Assembly (NCBI GenBank): GCA_938034875.1
Contig: CALHND010000010.1
Span: forward strand, 62,001-126,000
DNA length: 64,000 nucleotides
Reading direction: 5' to 3'
DNA from: an uncultured Clostridia bacterium
GTDB lineage: Bacteria > Bacillota > Clostridia > Oscillospirales > Acutalibacteraceae
The position numbers and the translations under genes are program-made. Positions 16,739 through 25,906 of the stretch are shown one piece after another. The notes below the pieces were generated by a model. The model was not told the origin of the DNA. It saw nothing but the letters and a program-made list of their open reading frames with translations, and did not search any database. Numbering within the stretch: the first letter of the stretch is position 1; every line of letters starts with the position of its first letter.

Positions 16739-18658
16739 TCAGCCCTTGTTTTTTGATGATATGGGTTCCCAGTCTCTGCCGTCACCAAAGTAGAAACGTG
16801 AAAACATTTCATAAAATTCAAGTCGCAAAACCTGAATTCCTACAAGAAGTCCCTCAAGCACTATTACAAAAATGTTTCCAAAGACAATGAGCAAAGTGTA
16901 AAGTGCTGCGTTAGGCATATATTCAGCCAGCTTAAAGAACATAAGCATCATGCCGGCGTGAATCAGCACGAATGCGCCGACTCGCAGGAAGCTAAGTGTA
17001 TTTGAGAAGTAGGAAAGCACAACTTCAAACAGCTCTGCGCCGTTATCAAGCGAATATTCGCTCCACGATTCGGGCTTCCAGTTTTCTTCCCGTTTTATGA
17101 TGCCTCCGAGTGGCTCTCGCAGGAATATAAGAACAATCATTGCAAGCATAGCCCAGCCGAAAACGCTGCGAGGAACCGGCATGGTTACTACCAAAGACAG
17201 TACCAGCAACATCATGCAGGCGTAAAATATCAGTCCTGCTACGCCGTTTGGTCCAAATAATGCAGAACCAAGATCTTTTCGTCGCAATGACGAATAAATG
17301 TTAACACACATGGCCAAAATTACCAAAACCACGCCAATTGCAATGGCAGCGATCAGCAGCAAAACTGCCGAGTCGATAACCTCGATAGGCTTGTGTTCGA
17401 ATCCAAGAGCGTGGAACATGGGGTTAAGAAGCTCCTCAAAACCGAAAACGCTGCCGAAAACCAGCCCGAAAAGGGCACTGGCTATACCGCATGGTACAAG
17501 TATTTTGCCAAGTGGCATTTTCATTTTATACCACATGAACAAACCGACAAGAGAAAGCACCAATCCTTGTCCAAGGTCGGCAAACATGATACCAAAAAGC
17601 AGGGTATAGGTGATTGCCACAAAGGGTGTTGGGTCGGGTTCGTTGTAGTTTGGTACACCGTACATTCGTACATACATCTCAAACGGACGGAAAATGCGCT
17701 TATTTTTAAGGTCGGTTGGCGGTGTCAGCTTTTTAACAGCGCCGGCTTCGTCAACAGAAAATTCAACAGATTCGATTTTTGATAGCTTGTCGGTTAATTG
17801 TTTTTCTTTATCTGCAGGCACCCAGCCCATTAAGAAAAAGAAGTTGTTGTATTTTGCATAGTAGCGGCTAAACTCTGCTACATCATTTTTGCGCTTTAAA
17901 TAGGTGTAAAGCTGCATGATTTTTTCGTTTTCATCTCGAAAATATTCTGAAATCATTTTATCGAAATTGGCAATGTCTTTGCCGATTTCCTCAATCTCAT
18001 GCTCCAACCTAGCTATAGTATCTCTGGGCACACCTTCGTTAGCAGTAATTCTCATACGCTCAAAGAAAAGGGACGCGAATACGCGGTCAACCTCCTCTTT
18101 GTGTTCCTCCGGGCATGCGTAAATACCCCACAGATGATCACCCTCTCGTGAGCAGGGTACAAACATGATGTAAGGATGCTCGTCATAGCTCTGGATCTTA
18201 CGGTAGCTTTCAATGGGGATTTTACCAAAGCGCACCTTTACAAATTCGCACGAAAAAACCTCGTCAAGCCCAACATCAAGCGTACGGAAGTGGGAAAGCT
18301 GATCTATTGCAAGCCTACAGGCTTTACGTTGTTCTTCAAGTGCGTTTTTATGATTCTTAGCGCCTATGAGTCGTTCACGAAGGTCGGTCAAATAAGTCTT
18401 TAACTCGTCGGGATCAGCGCCATCAAACGCCACCAACTGCGGAGCAATTCCGAATTCATCACATAACTCAATAATTTGGGTAAAATCGGCGGCATATGGG
18501 TTTTCCTCATTCACTCGGGACACTCCACTGGTTACGCTGAGTGTATCTGCTGTATTTTCAGGCTGAAAACATCCGGAGTCTATACAAACTGCGGAAACAC
18601 TTGCCATCATTTCTGATTTGCCCGAAATGTTTATTATTTTCATTTTATTGACAGCCAA
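16739..18658 (-). CDS. ntpI: V/A-type ATPase subunit I (membrane stator)
   Basis: 639 residues. Subunit I (the a subunit) carries the ion half-channels next to the K ring. The N-terminal 320 residues are a cytoplasmic dumbbell with coiled coils (FFFLMGWVPADKEKQLTDKL occurs near 270); about seven membrane helices follow (YTLLFGIMFADLGQGLVLSL, then SNTLSFLRVGAFVLIHAGMM with the essential Arg, and VLEGLLVGIQVLRLEFYEMF). A TTG start is likely because AAAGGAGG is 7 bases upstream of it and 22 bases from the next ATG. Only 3 bases separate it from ntpC. Confidence 0.95.
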   Translation of the reverse strand: MAVNKMKIINISGKSEMMASVSAVCIDSGCFQPENTADTLSVTSGVSRVNEENPYAADFTQIIELCDEFGIAPQLVAFDGADPDELKTYLTDLRERLIGAKNHKNALEEQRKACRLAIDQLSHFRTLDVGLDEVFSCEFVKVRFGKIPIESYRKIQSYDEHPYIMFVPCSREGDHLWGIYACPEEHKEEVDRVFASLFFERMRITANEGVPRDTIARLEHEIEEIGKDIANFDKMISEYFRDENEKIMQLYTYLKRKNDVAEFSRYYAKYNNFFFLMGWVPADKEKQLTDKLSKIESVEFSVDEAGAVKKLTPPTDLKNKRIFRPFEMYVRMYGVPNYNEPDPTPFVAITYTLLFGIMFADLGQGLVLSLVGLFMWYKMKMPLGKILVPCGIASALFGLVFGSVFGFEELLNPMFHALGFEHKPIEVIDSAVLLLIAAIAIGVVLVILAMCVNIYSSLRRKDLGSALFGPNGVAGLIFYACMMLLVLSLVVTMPVPRSVFGWAMLAMIVLIFLREPLGGIIKREENWKPESWSEYSLDNGAELFEVVLSYFSNTLSFLRVGAFVLIHAGMMLMFFKLAEYMPNAALYTLLIVFGNIFVIVLEGLLVGIQVLRLEFYEMFSRFYFGDGRDWEPISSKNKG

Positions 18659-18661
18659 ATT

Positions 18662-19714
18662 TTATCCTCCTTTATCTATTATAATCAATCGTTTTATGCT
18701 TTCCTGGGGTACGCTGTAGCGCACACCCTCGATTATTGTCGTAATATTTCGTATTTCGGTGGACATCAGTCCCGTGTAGCATACACTTGCTACGGCCGGC
18801 GATGTTGACATTCTGATACTGCCAATATACTTTTTATACATTATCCGTTCCGCAAGCTCGCCGATAGGAGCATCGGGCATGGATTTCACGTATTCGCCGT
18901 AATGGGTGCTGCAAAATATCTCACGCACCTCGTCGTGGGTCTGTGCCTGAGCCATTTTAATACGATTTGATTTATTAATATAATGCCCTGCATCTATTAA
19001 CTGGGGCAATAGAATCTCGTTTGGAGTATGGTAATATTTTTTGGATCGGTAACAGCGTGCAACATTTTGCAGATCGCTTCTCATGCCAATTATGCAAAGT
19101 AGTTCCTTTTGGGCATTACCCGAAAAATTCGACTTTATAAAATCACGCTCAAAGCAGTAAAGTTCGCGATTAAAAACCGCCTCAAGCATGGTAAAATCTA
19201 TTCCGTTGCGCTTTTGCTTTGCAAATCCTGACACCGCCTTTGCAAACGGGGAGGGGCCAAGCACTTCGGCGAGATCGGAAAGATTACGGCACTGCACCAT
19301 TTTACTGATATCAAACGAAACTATGCTGTTTGATATAGCAGAACTTACCAGCATATAATCTTCTGGGTGACCGGAGGCAAGATAGCGCAAAAAATCAAGT
19401 ATTACGCGCATTTCCTCGCGTCGCATAATTACTTCTGCCATTTTGTCGCCTACCGATCGCTCAAAAAGGCAAAGCTGAGACATTTCGCGCAGGTAATGTC
19501 CGTAAAGCATTAGTTCGAGATTGCCTCGGTGTAATGCCGATTCCTGCACACCCGAAAGCGCATCTGCATATTTTGTGCGCGTTTTTAGATAGGTTGCAAC
19601 CTCGGCAACCGATCCGAGAGAAAGCATGTCATGATAATTTTGTTCTGTCAGGCAAGCACCGAGCTTTGCCCGAATTTTCGCTGTTATTGAATTTGATGCG
19701 CTGATTTCAGGCAT
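18662..19714 (-). CDS. ntpC: V/A-type ATPase subunit C (rotor collar)
   Basis: 350 residues, mostly helical and soluble. Subunit C links the D/F shaft to the membrane ring. The opening NSITAKIRAKLGACLTEQNY and the repeated three-helix pattern with FDISKMVQCRNLSDLAEVL and DLQNVARCYRSKKYYHTPNE are typical, and the length matches. GAAAGGAG precedes the ATG. Confidence 0.9.
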   Translation of the reverse strand: MPEISASNSITAKIRAKLGACLTEQNYHDMLSLGSVAEVATYLKTRTKYADALSGVQESALHRGNLELMLYGHYLREMSQLCLFERSVGDKMAEVIMRREEMRVILDFLRYLASGHPEDYMLVSSAISNSIVSFDISKMVQCRNLSDLAEVLGPSPFAKAVSGFAKQKRNGIDFTMLEAVFNRELYCFERDFIKSNFSGNAQKELLCIIGMRSDLQNVARCYRSKKYYHTPNEILLPQLIDAGHYINKSNRIKMAQAQTHDEVREIFCSTHYGEYVKSMPDAPIGELAERIMYKKYIGSIRMSTSPAVASVCYTGLMSTEIRNITTIIEGVRYSVPQESIKRLIIIDKGG

Positions 19715-19791
19715 TTACAATGCTCTCCTTTCAAGATTTTGTGCCAAGTGAATGATACTAACTCAAAGATATCACTATGCGGTTATATCGA

Positions 19792-20160
19792 TTAATCCGC
19801 AATCGTTCTCTCAAATATTTCCTGTGCCCAGGTTTCGCCGTTTTCTTTAAAGAGCTGTTCCAAATGTTCTTTTGCCGCCGCGTTTTTTTCGCTTTGGCTT
19901 TTGAGCTGTGCCTCGCCGCGGCTTCGCTCTTCATTTTCAATGGCGCTAATTCGGCTGTTTGTACTCTCCATGTACTCGGTACGAAGCTGCTTTACCTGTT
20001 CGGCAACCTGTGCTTCAGCAGCTTTGCGCGTATCTTCAGCATGTGCCGTTATTTCTCTGCCCTGTTTGTCAAGGGAAATTATTTTTTTAAGCAGTTCATT
20101 TAAATTTGTACTGTAATCGCTATTTTCTGCAACTGGGAATTTTATGTCGGGTTTAGACAT
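19792..20160 (-). CDS. V/A-type ATPase stalk subunit G/H-like coiled-coil protein
   Basis: 122 residues, almost entirely charged helix with heptad character from residue 20 to 110 (LNELLKKIISLDKQGREI, then EQVKQLRTEYMESTNSRI) and no hydrophobic anchor. First gene of the ATPase operon, where the peripheral-stalk G/H subunit is encoded in other Clostridia. G/H subunits are too divergent for firm recognition, so the name rests on position, length and coiled-coil nature. CGAGGTGA precedes the ATG. Confidence 0.72.
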   Translation of the reverse strand: MSKPDIKFPVAENSDYSTNLNELLKKIISLDKQGREITAHAEDTRKAAEAQVAEQVKQLRTEYMESTNSRISAIENEERSRGEAQLKSQSEKNAAAKEHLEQLFKENGETWAQEIFERTIAD

Positions 20161-20216
20161 TTTATGTCACCTCGAAAATTTAATACATTATTAATTTTTA
20201 CAATTTTAACATATAT

Positions 20217-20244
20217 ATTATAAGCCTTGCAAAATATAAAACAA
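20217..20244 (-). promoter_or_regulatory. Candidate promoter of the V/A-ATPase operon
   Basis: On the minus strand TTGTTT (20239-20244) and TATAAT (20217-20222) are 16 bp apart, about 55 bases upstream of the first gene. An overlapping alternative uses TTGCAA and TTAAAA with 17 bp. Confidence 0.45.
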
Positions 20245-20380
20245 GGGCAATACTAAACAAATACGATGGTTTAATTGACCCCAGTTTTAATCATTTTTCA
20301 ATGTTTTGTGGGATAATTGCGCCGCATGGGGTGCATACTCTTTATTACATTGTATTTATGCAGCTCAGGAGGCGCAGAAA

Positions 20381-20833
20381 ATGACAATCAATATTGCTGT
20401 TATCGGTTTTCCGCCAGGCAGTATGTCGCGCATATTGCAAGTATTGCAAAGGCACGACATTTCGGTACATTTTGGAATCAAACCACACGATATTATGCTT
20501 TGCTTCGGCGATACGGCAGAAACGCCGCCGCCATGCTCGATTGCCGTTGCAGTATTGTGCGACAGAGTTATAATGGAGCAACTGCGTGACATGGGTTGCA
20601 CCGTAGTCACCTGTGGAACTGCACTCACCGACACGCTATCTGTATCCAGCATTGGCGAACAGTCGGCTGCGGTCAGCCTTCAGCGCAGCGTAACAACTTT
20701 ATCGGGCAAGGAAATTGAACCTTGCGAAATCCCTGTACGCTTAAATGGTTTGTCAGACAGTGTAATTATTACCGCGGCGGCGGCCATGCTTTTGCTGTGT
20801 GACATTCCACCCGACTGCGGCTACGACATTTAA
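20381..20833 (+). CDS. Hypothetical protein
   Basis: 150 residues. I start at the ATG at 20381, which has AGGAGG 8 bases upstream. The opening TINIAVIGFPPGSMSRILQV resembles a Rossmann-like strand-turn-helix, and the protein has alternating hydrophobic strands (IAVAVLCD, CTVVTCGTALTD) with eight cysteines and no membrane segment except a mildly hydrophobic AAAAMLLLCDI near the end. It is divergent from the ATPase operon and convergent with the TtcA-like gene. I do not recognise a family. Confidence 0.7.
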   Translation: MTINIAVIGFPPGSMSRILQVLQRHDISVHFGIKPHDIMLCFGDTAETPPPCSIAVAVLCDRVIMEQLRDMGCTVVTCGTALTDTLSVSSIGEQSAAVSLQRSVTTLSGKEIEPCEIPVRLNGLSDSVIITAAAAMLLLCDIPPDCGYDI

Positions 20834-20885
20834 CAGATGTATGAATCATGCTCACATATTATTGGTTTTATCCTGTAAAAAACCA

Positions 20886-20922
20886 AAAATCCTACCGTAT
20901 GATAAAATACGGTGGGATTTAA
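20886..20922 (-). terminator. Intrinsic terminator for the TtcA-like gene, probably bidirectional
   Basis: A 13-bp stem with one G-T mismatch type pair (AATCCTACCGTAT with ATACGGTGGGATT) and a GATAAA loop. The T-run is better on the minus strand. Confidence 0.75.
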
Positions 20923-21656
20923 ATTTGTTCGTCGTCAATTCCCCAGCCGTCAATTTTTGCTCTTTGAAGCGCTCCTATCGTCTTTTGATACAGTGCATCA
21001 TAGCCGTTTTGCTTTTCAAGCGACCAAATAAGGTCCTTTATCCGCTGCCGCTCGGTTTCACCGTCTACAGGACATTTAGACTTAACAACCGGCAAGTCGC
21101 GCGACCGAATAGCATGGCGAACTTCTTTTTCATATGCAAGTATCATCGGACGAATTGTGTATATATCTTTGCGCGACAAGTAGGTGACCGGAGAAAAACA
21201 GCCGATTGTGCCACCATTTAGTAAATTCATATAAAATGTAACAACAGCATCGTCAAGGTGGTGGCCGAGTGCAACTTTGTTGCAGCCCGCCTTTTTAGCC
21301 TCGTCATGCAAAATTCCGCGTCGCATTTTGGCGCACAGCGAGCAAGGATTTGTCTCCTTGCGCTCGTTAAATACAATTTCTCCAAGCTTTGTACGGCGAA
21401 TAATGTACTCAACACCCAGCTGTTCGCACAGCTTGGAAATATCAGAATAGTCAGTTTCGGTTCCACCGAAACAAGGGTCAAGCGTAATTGCTTTGACCTC
21501 GTATTTTTTTGGATAAAAGCGGCGCATTTCACACAGCGCTGTCAACAGCGCCACCGAATCTTTGCCGCCGGAAACGCCGACAGCAATTATATCCCCGTCA
21601 GCTATCATATTGTATTTTTGTGATGCCGAACGAATGCGACTCATCAACTTTTGCAC
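20919..21656 (-). CDS. TtcA-family tRNA sulfurtransferase-like PP-loop ATPase
   Basis: 245 residues, cytoplasmic. PP-loop enzymes activate tRNA bases by adenylation. The SGGKDSVAL motif is near residue 30, and the family cysteine pattern is present: CSLCAKMRRG in the middle (CxxC) with DHHLDD-like GHHLDDAVVTF just after. TtcA makes 2-thiocytidine; related clostridial paralogues are of uncertain target. I prefer the GTG at 21656, with GGGAG 10 bases upstream; an ATG at 21644 is the alternative. Length is slightly shorter than E. coli TtcA. Confidence 0.85.
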   Translation of the reverse strand: MQKLMSRIRSASQKYNMIADGDIIAVGVSGGKDSVALLTALCEMRRFYPKKYEVKAITLDPCFGGTETDYSDISKLCEQLGVEYIIRRTKLGEIVFNERKETNPCSLCAKMRRGILHDEAKKAGCNKVALGHHLDDAVVTFYMNLLNGGTIGCFSPVTYLSRKDIYTIRPMILAYEKEVRHAIRSRDLPVVKSKCPVDGETERQRIKDLIWSLEKQNGYDALYQKTIGALQRAKIDGWGIDDEQI

Positions 21657-21748
21657 GATGCTATCACTCCCAAAGGCAATTATAACACCGTGCACACGCC
21701 GTTACAACAGTTTTCCGTTGTTGCCCTGATTTTCCATATAAACATAAA

Positions 21749-21776
21749 AGAATAAAGGGCGTTAAGCCCTTTATTC
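21749..21776 (-). terminator. Intrinsic terminator
   Basis: 10-bp stem AATAAAGGGC/GCCCTTTATT with a 4-base loop directly after the stop of the gene at 21779; T-rich on the minus strand. Confidence 0.8.
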
Positions 21777-21778
21777 TT

Positions 21779-22210
21779 TTACAGGTATTGTTTCATTTGG
21801 TTAATAAAATTCTGCTCAGATTTGGCAAAGTTTTTTGCTTGATCTACTACAGCGTGGTCTGCACCCGAGTACTTGTTTGCGTCACGCAGCAAACCTATCA
21901 TCGACATTGTGTTGCCCTGGATGACCATTTTGGCTATTGCTGACGGATCATCGCGGCGCATTAAATGCATTTTCATCGATGTACGTGCCATTGCCGCAAT
22001 ATTTTCGGCAGTGCCTCGAGGCGGGCGCACACCATTTCGTGCAAGATTTTTTGCTGCAACGGTCTTAATATCTCGGTATTCGCCACGCTTCATCGACAGG
22101 TCGTGTATAAGCTGTACATCGTCGGCGGCGTTTATAACAGCCGACAGAGTGTCTTTACCCACAGCTGCAGTTTTATAAATTTCACTTAAAAGACGGTTTG
22201 TCTGATTCAT
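21779..22210 (-). CDS. Helical protein, possibly ferritin-like/DUF2383-type four-helix bundle
   Basis: 143 residues, almost wholly amphipathic helix and without a membrane segment. The opening TNRLLSEIYKTAAVGKDTLS followed by DVQLIHDLSMKRGEYRDIKT resembles the first two helices of DUF2383-type bundles, but the match is from pattern only. A second half with repeated Met (SMKMHLMRRDD, NTMSMIGLLRD) makes the other two helices. A single-gene unit with its own terminator. Function unknown. Confidence 0.62.
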   Translation of the reverse strand: MNQTNRLLSEIYKTAAVGKDTLSAVINAADDVQLIHDLSMKRGEYRDIKTVAAKNLARNGVRPPRGTAENIAAMARTSMKMHLMRRDDPSAIAKMVIQGNTMSMIGLLRDANKYSGADHAVVDQAKNFAKSEQNFINQMKQYL

Positions 22211-22319
22211 ATTTCATCGCTCCTTTGTAGGTATTTTCCCCTAACGGAACGATTTTTATGCGAATTTTAATTTTTAATTTTTTTAATTTTTTTAAACATG
22301 TGCGATGTAGATCTGCGTG

Positions 22320-24590
22320 TTATTTTATTAGTCTTGCCGCGTTTATGACTGTTATTATCATCACGGCAACATCGGCGGCAACCGCAAGCCACATTATTGG
22401 GTAAATGAGTGCCGATACCATGACCGCAAACTTTGCTACAAGTGGGAATACTATATTAAAACGCACTGTACGCATGGTACGGCGACTTATTTTAATGGCA
22501 TCGGGCAACGCCGCTAGAGAATCTGCCATCAAAATTGCATCGGCGGCCTCGATTGCCGCATCGCTGCCAAGCCCCATTGCAAAGCCGACGTTGGCGGCGG
22601 CAAGCACGGGCGCATCATTAATTCCGTCACCCACAAATATAACCGATTTTGCCGATTTTTTCAGCTGTTCAATGTGCGTAACCTTATCCTCAGGCAAAAG
22701 TTGTGCGTGCAGCTCGGTCACGCCGACAGCAGTAGCCGTTTTTTTAGCGCTGATTAGGTTATCACCGGTTAGTAGCGCAATTTTTTCGATTCCAAGTTTT
22801 TTTAGCTCGCTCATTACATACGCGGCATTTTCACGCGGACGGTCGGAAAATGTCATTCCGCCAACAGCCGCTCCGTTTACTGCAACATACACCTGACATT
22901 CGGGCAAATCGGCAATGTCGACTCCATGCTCGGTCATCAGCCGTTTTGCTCCGCACAGTATTGTTTGCTCACCCGTAAAAATAACTCCGGAGGCAGGGAT
23001 TTCAGTATAGTTTCCGTCAGGTATTATACATTTTGATGCCGCAACAGCCGCACGTGCAATCGGGTGCGATGAATTGTATTCGGCTATGCGCGCCGCATCA
23101 AGCACCTGCTGTTCATCACAACCGGGCACCGTGTAAACTCGGTCAATTTTTAAAGTACCGTCGGTCACCGTTCCTGTTTTGTCAAATGCGGCAGCATCGG
23201 CGGCAGCAAGATGCTCAACAAATTTGCCGCCTTTTATAATTACACCTTTTTTCGATGCCGCACCGACTCCTGCAAAAAAGGCGAGCGGAACCGATATTAC
23301 AAGCGCGCATGGACATGATGCAACCAAAATAGCCAGCGCTTTGTAAAGCCATTCATTAAAACTTGCGCCGAAAAGCGGGGGAATTGACGCAACCAGCACA
23401 CACAAAATAAGTACCGCAGGCGTATAAATTTTAGCAAAGCGTGTGATTACACGCTCCGAACTGCCTTTTGCAGCTGCAGAATCCTCTACCATGCGTATAA
23501 TGCGTGCGGCGGCCGATTGGTCAGCGGCTGCAGTTGCTACAATGTGAAGCTGTCCCTCACCGTTGAGCATACCGCTCATAACTGCAGTGCCCTTTGTGGC
23601 GGCAAGCGGTACGCTTTCGCCGGTTATTGACGATGTATCAACGTTTGATGCGCCGCTTATAACTTCTGCATCCACGGGTATCCGCTCGAACGGGCGCACA
23701 ACCAGCTCCATGCCAGGCTCAACCTCGTCGGCATCTATTTGAGTGCCGTCAGCAAGCCGTGCCGTATCAGGTCTGATTTCGGTCAGATTTTCTATTGATT
23801 TTCGGCTCTTTTGCGCCGCTGCCGACTCAATTTTGCCTCCTATAAAGTTCAAGATCAGCACCATTGCCGCTTCGGTATATTCGCCGATGCAGCAGGCGGC
23901 TATTGCCGCAACAGACATAAGCAGAGCCTCGTCAATGTCGAGCTTAACAAGCCCCTTGGCTCCGCTTATAATAGTATCGTAGCCTGCGACCAGCGCCGCC
24001 AAAATGAGCAGAATGGCGCTCACTGCACCACCTGTTATCACTCCCGCAGTAAATAGGGCGAGTGCGGCGGCAAGCCGAATGTAAAACTTAGCATTTCCGC
24101 CGTCAGATTTATGGTGACAGCAGGAGCAACCACCGTGTTCATTACAGCCGCTGTGTTTTTTAACGCTGCTATGTTTTTTTACACCGCCGTTACCCATACT
24201 GATACTGCATTGGTTTGAGCAGTTACAGTTATTTTTGCACGTAGCACCACAGCGAACATCACTGCCTTTGATGGCACAAACCGCTGAATTTTCATCTGGG
24301 ATGTCGGCGGTGTTAACTTCTACGGGTACATTTGTTTGCGTCCTGCCCAGTACAAGTCGCTTTGCAGACGAATTATATGCCTTTACTACGATTCCATGTC
24401 CCGTTGTGCCGACGATTTTTTGCAGTATATGAAGCAAATCTTGGTCGGGGTTTTCGGATGTGATTTTTAGTCTGGCTGTTGCTAAATTCAGCTCGGCATC
24501 CTCAATATAGGGCAGAGCCAACACATCGCGGGTCACTTTTTCGCCGCAACCTGCGCAATGAAAGCCGTCCAGTGTGTATTCATATATCAT
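22320..24590 (-). CDS. Heavy-metal P1B-type ATPase (Cd/Zn/Pb-type) with Cys/His-rich linker
   Basis: 756 residues. It pumps soft divalent metal ions out of the cell. An N-terminal metal-binding domain has CAGC at 12-15; residues about 105-160 form a linker with ten Cys and five His. The core has TGES, the SCPCAL ion-binding motif in a membrane helix, DKTGT (phosphorylated Asp), a HP motif in SSHPIARA, and GDGINDAP. CPC plus the Cys/His linker suggests Zn/Cd/Pb rather than Cu. The ATG at 24590 follows GAGGTGG by 5 bases. The operator at 24619 implies metal-responsive repression. Confidence 0.93.
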   Translation of the reverse strand: MIYEYTLDGFHCAGCGEKVTRDVLALPYIEDAELNLATARLKITSENPDQDLLHILQKIVGTTGHGIVVKAYNSSAKRLVLGRTQTNVPVEVNTADIPDENSAVCAIKGSDVRCGATCKNNCNCSNQCSISMGNGGVKKHSSVKKHSGCNEHGGCSCCHHKSDGGNAKFYIRLAAALALFTAGVITGGAVSAILLILAALVAGYDTIISGAKGLVKLDIDEALLMSVAAIAACCIGEYTEAAMVLILNFIGGKIESAAAQKSRKSIENLTEIRPDTARLADGTQIDADEVEPGMELVVRPFERIPVDAEVISGASNVDTSSITGESVPLAATKGTAVMSGMLNGEGQLHIVATAAADQSAAARIIRMVEDSAAAKGSSERVITRFAKIYTPAVLILCVLVASIPPLFGASFNEWLYKALAILVASCPCALVISVPLAFFAGVGAASKKGVIIKGGKFVEHLAAADAAAFDKTGTVTDGTLKIDRVYTVPGCDEQQVLDAARIAEYNSSHPIARAAVAASKCIIPDGNYTEIPASGVIFTGEQTILCGAKRLMTEHGVDIADLPECQVYVAVNGAAVGGMTFSDRPRENAAYVMSELKKLGIEKIALLTGDNLISAKKTATAVGVTELHAQLLPEDKVTHIEQLKKSAKSVIFVGDGINDAPVLAAANVGFAMGLGSDAAIEAADAILMADSLAALPDAIKISRRTMRTVRFNIVFPLVAKFAVMVSALIYPIMWLAVAADVAVMIITVINAARLIK

Positions 24591-24618
24591 TAAAACCACC
24601 TCGGTGATCCAGTTTAGT

Positions 24619-24640
24619 CATATGAACAGTTGCTCATATG
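24619..24640 (-). promoter_or_regulatory. ArsR/SmtB/CadC-type operator upstream of the P-type ATPase
   Basis: A near-perfect 10-2-10 inverted repeat: half-sites CATATGAACA and TGCTCATATG around GT, one mismatch. It has the ATATGANCA half-site favoured by CadC/SmtB repressors and lies between the promoter and the start codon. No ArsR-family gene is in the window, so the regulator acts from elsewhere. Confidence 0.72.
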
Positions 24641-24648
24641 TTAAAAGT

Positions 24649-24677
24649 ATAGTACCACTGTGCATTAAATATGTCAA
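24649..24677 (-). promoter_or_regulatory. Promoter of the P-type ATPase gene
   Basis: On the minus strand TTGACA (24672-24677) and TACTAT (24649-24654) are 17 bp apart; an alternative -10 TATACT would give 20 bp. The operator follows immediately downstream. Confidence 0.65.
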
Positions 24678-24733
24678 GAGTGGCTGCGAAATTTGTCAAA
24701 CGTTTGTTTGATAGTCGATTTTGTGCTATATAT

Positions 24734-24822
24734 GTTACATCTGCTCCGACTTTTTGATAGTGCGAGCATTTGGGTTGGCGGTGCGTAACCGAGGTTACAT
24801 CTGCTCCGCCTTTATGAAAGTG
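24734..24822. repeat. 60-bp-period direct repeat in a gene-free spacer
   Basis: GTTACATCTGCTCCG occurs at 24734 and 24794, each followed by a CTTT-TGA-AGTG block. The whole spacer 24678-25065 has no open frame with a ribosome binding site. A related TTGATAGTGC block occurs at 32471. Confidence 0.6.
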
Positions 24823-25065
24823 AAAATCTTTTCTTTGCTAATTGTGCGGGGGCGTATAGCAACTTTTTTGGTGGCAAAGAGTCACTAAAGCCATAAAGCA
24901 GAGTTAGACTTTAGACAGGTTTTTTTAGACAGTTTCTTCTTTAATTAGATTGCCTTTTTACAGTATGCCCTACTTAAAAGTCAAAGGCTTACTGCCTTTT
25001 AAATATTGCTGATGCAAATAAACGGTTTTCACCACCTCTGCTATTTTGAAAAGATGCGTGCATTA

Positions 25066-25096
25066 AAAAAAGGACAGCTTTTTGCTGTCCTTTTTA
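25066..25096 (-). terminator. Intrinsic terminator of the HAD hydrolase gene
   Basis: Stem AAAAAGGACAGC/GCTGTCCTTTTT with a T-rich loop; T-run on both strands. Confidence 0.82.
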
Positions 25097-25106
25097 ATAC
25101 TATTAT

Positions 25107-25757
25107 TTATCCAAGCAGGATTTTTCTTAGTTTCTCCACGCTGTCGGCAATATAGGTCGGGGCGGCGGCGTTAATTTCGCTCTCGCTGCCGTAGCCGTAG
25201 CTTACCCCAATTGAGTCAATGCCGACCGCCTTTGCTCCCTCAATGTCAAATCGGCGGTCGCCGACCATAATGCAGTCGGCAAGGTCACTTACGCCCGCCT
25301 TTTCGATAGCGTAGCGAATGACCTCCTCTTTATTGGTGCGTTTTTCGTCCATAGTAGCACCGCAAATAAAGTTAAAACAGCCATCAAGTTCAAAATGCCG
25401 CATCAACCTTTTTGCAAAAATTTCGGGTTTTGATGTTGCCATTATTACTTTAATATTTTGTTCGCTAAGCTCGCGCAACAGCCGGTCAATGCCGTCATAC
25501 AGTGTACATTCATAAATACCCGTTTTTGCATAGTATTCGCGGTAGTATCCAACCGCCGCCAAAGCACATCCGTGAGAAAAGTCGTAGTACTGCGCAAACG
25601 AATCGACAAGAGGCGGGCCGATAAATGCGGCCAGTTTTTTGTCATCATTCTCGCTTATGCCAAACTTTGCGAGTGCGTAAATAATTGACCGCGTAATTCC
25701 GTCAAACGGGTCGGTTATTGTTCCGTCAAGATCAAACAGGACATATTTGTATTTCAT
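25107..25757 (-). CDS. HAD-family hydrolase, phosphoglycolate phosphatase-like
   Basis: 216 residues, cytoplasmic. HAD motif I is FDLDGTITD (nucleophile Asp), motif II is MATSKPE, the conserved Lys is in KRLMRHFEL/KAGV, and motif IV is MVGDRRFDIEGA. The cap is a four-helix C1 type, as in Gph/PpaX. Its FGISENDDKKLAAFIGPPLVDSF tract is typical of the clostridial branch that dephosphorylates phosphoglycolate or nucleotides; the substrate is not certain. AGGAG sits 8 bases before the ATG at 25757. Monocistronic by context. Confidence 0.88.
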   Translation of the reverse strand: MKYKYVLFDLDGTITDPFDGITRSIIYALAKFGISENDDKKLAAFIGPPLVDSFAQYYDFSHGCALAAVGYYREYYAKTGIYECTLYDGIDRLLRELSEQNIKVIMATSKPEIFAKRLMRHFELDGCFNFICGATMDEKRTNKEEVIRYAIEKAGVSDLADCIMVGDRRFDIEGAKAVGIDSIGVSYGYGSESEINAAAPTYIADSVEKLRKILLG

Positions 25758-25832
25758 ATTACGCACTCCTTTCTTATATGACTAATTATAACATTTTTGT
25801 CCCAATTTTTCTATCGTTAATATATAACAAAA

Positions 25833-25859
25833 ATCCCATGCCATATTTTGGCATGGGAT
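25833..25859 (-). terminator. Intrinsic terminator of the cobalamin-riboswitch operon
   Basis: Perfect 11-bp stem ATCCCATGCCA/TGGCATGGGAT with a 5-base loop, T-rich on the minus strand, 48 bases past the CapA-like gene. Confidence 0.83.
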
Positions 25860-25906
25860 ACAATTTTGGGCTATTTTAGTTCTTGCTGCGGTGTAGTTGA
25901 AGCAGA

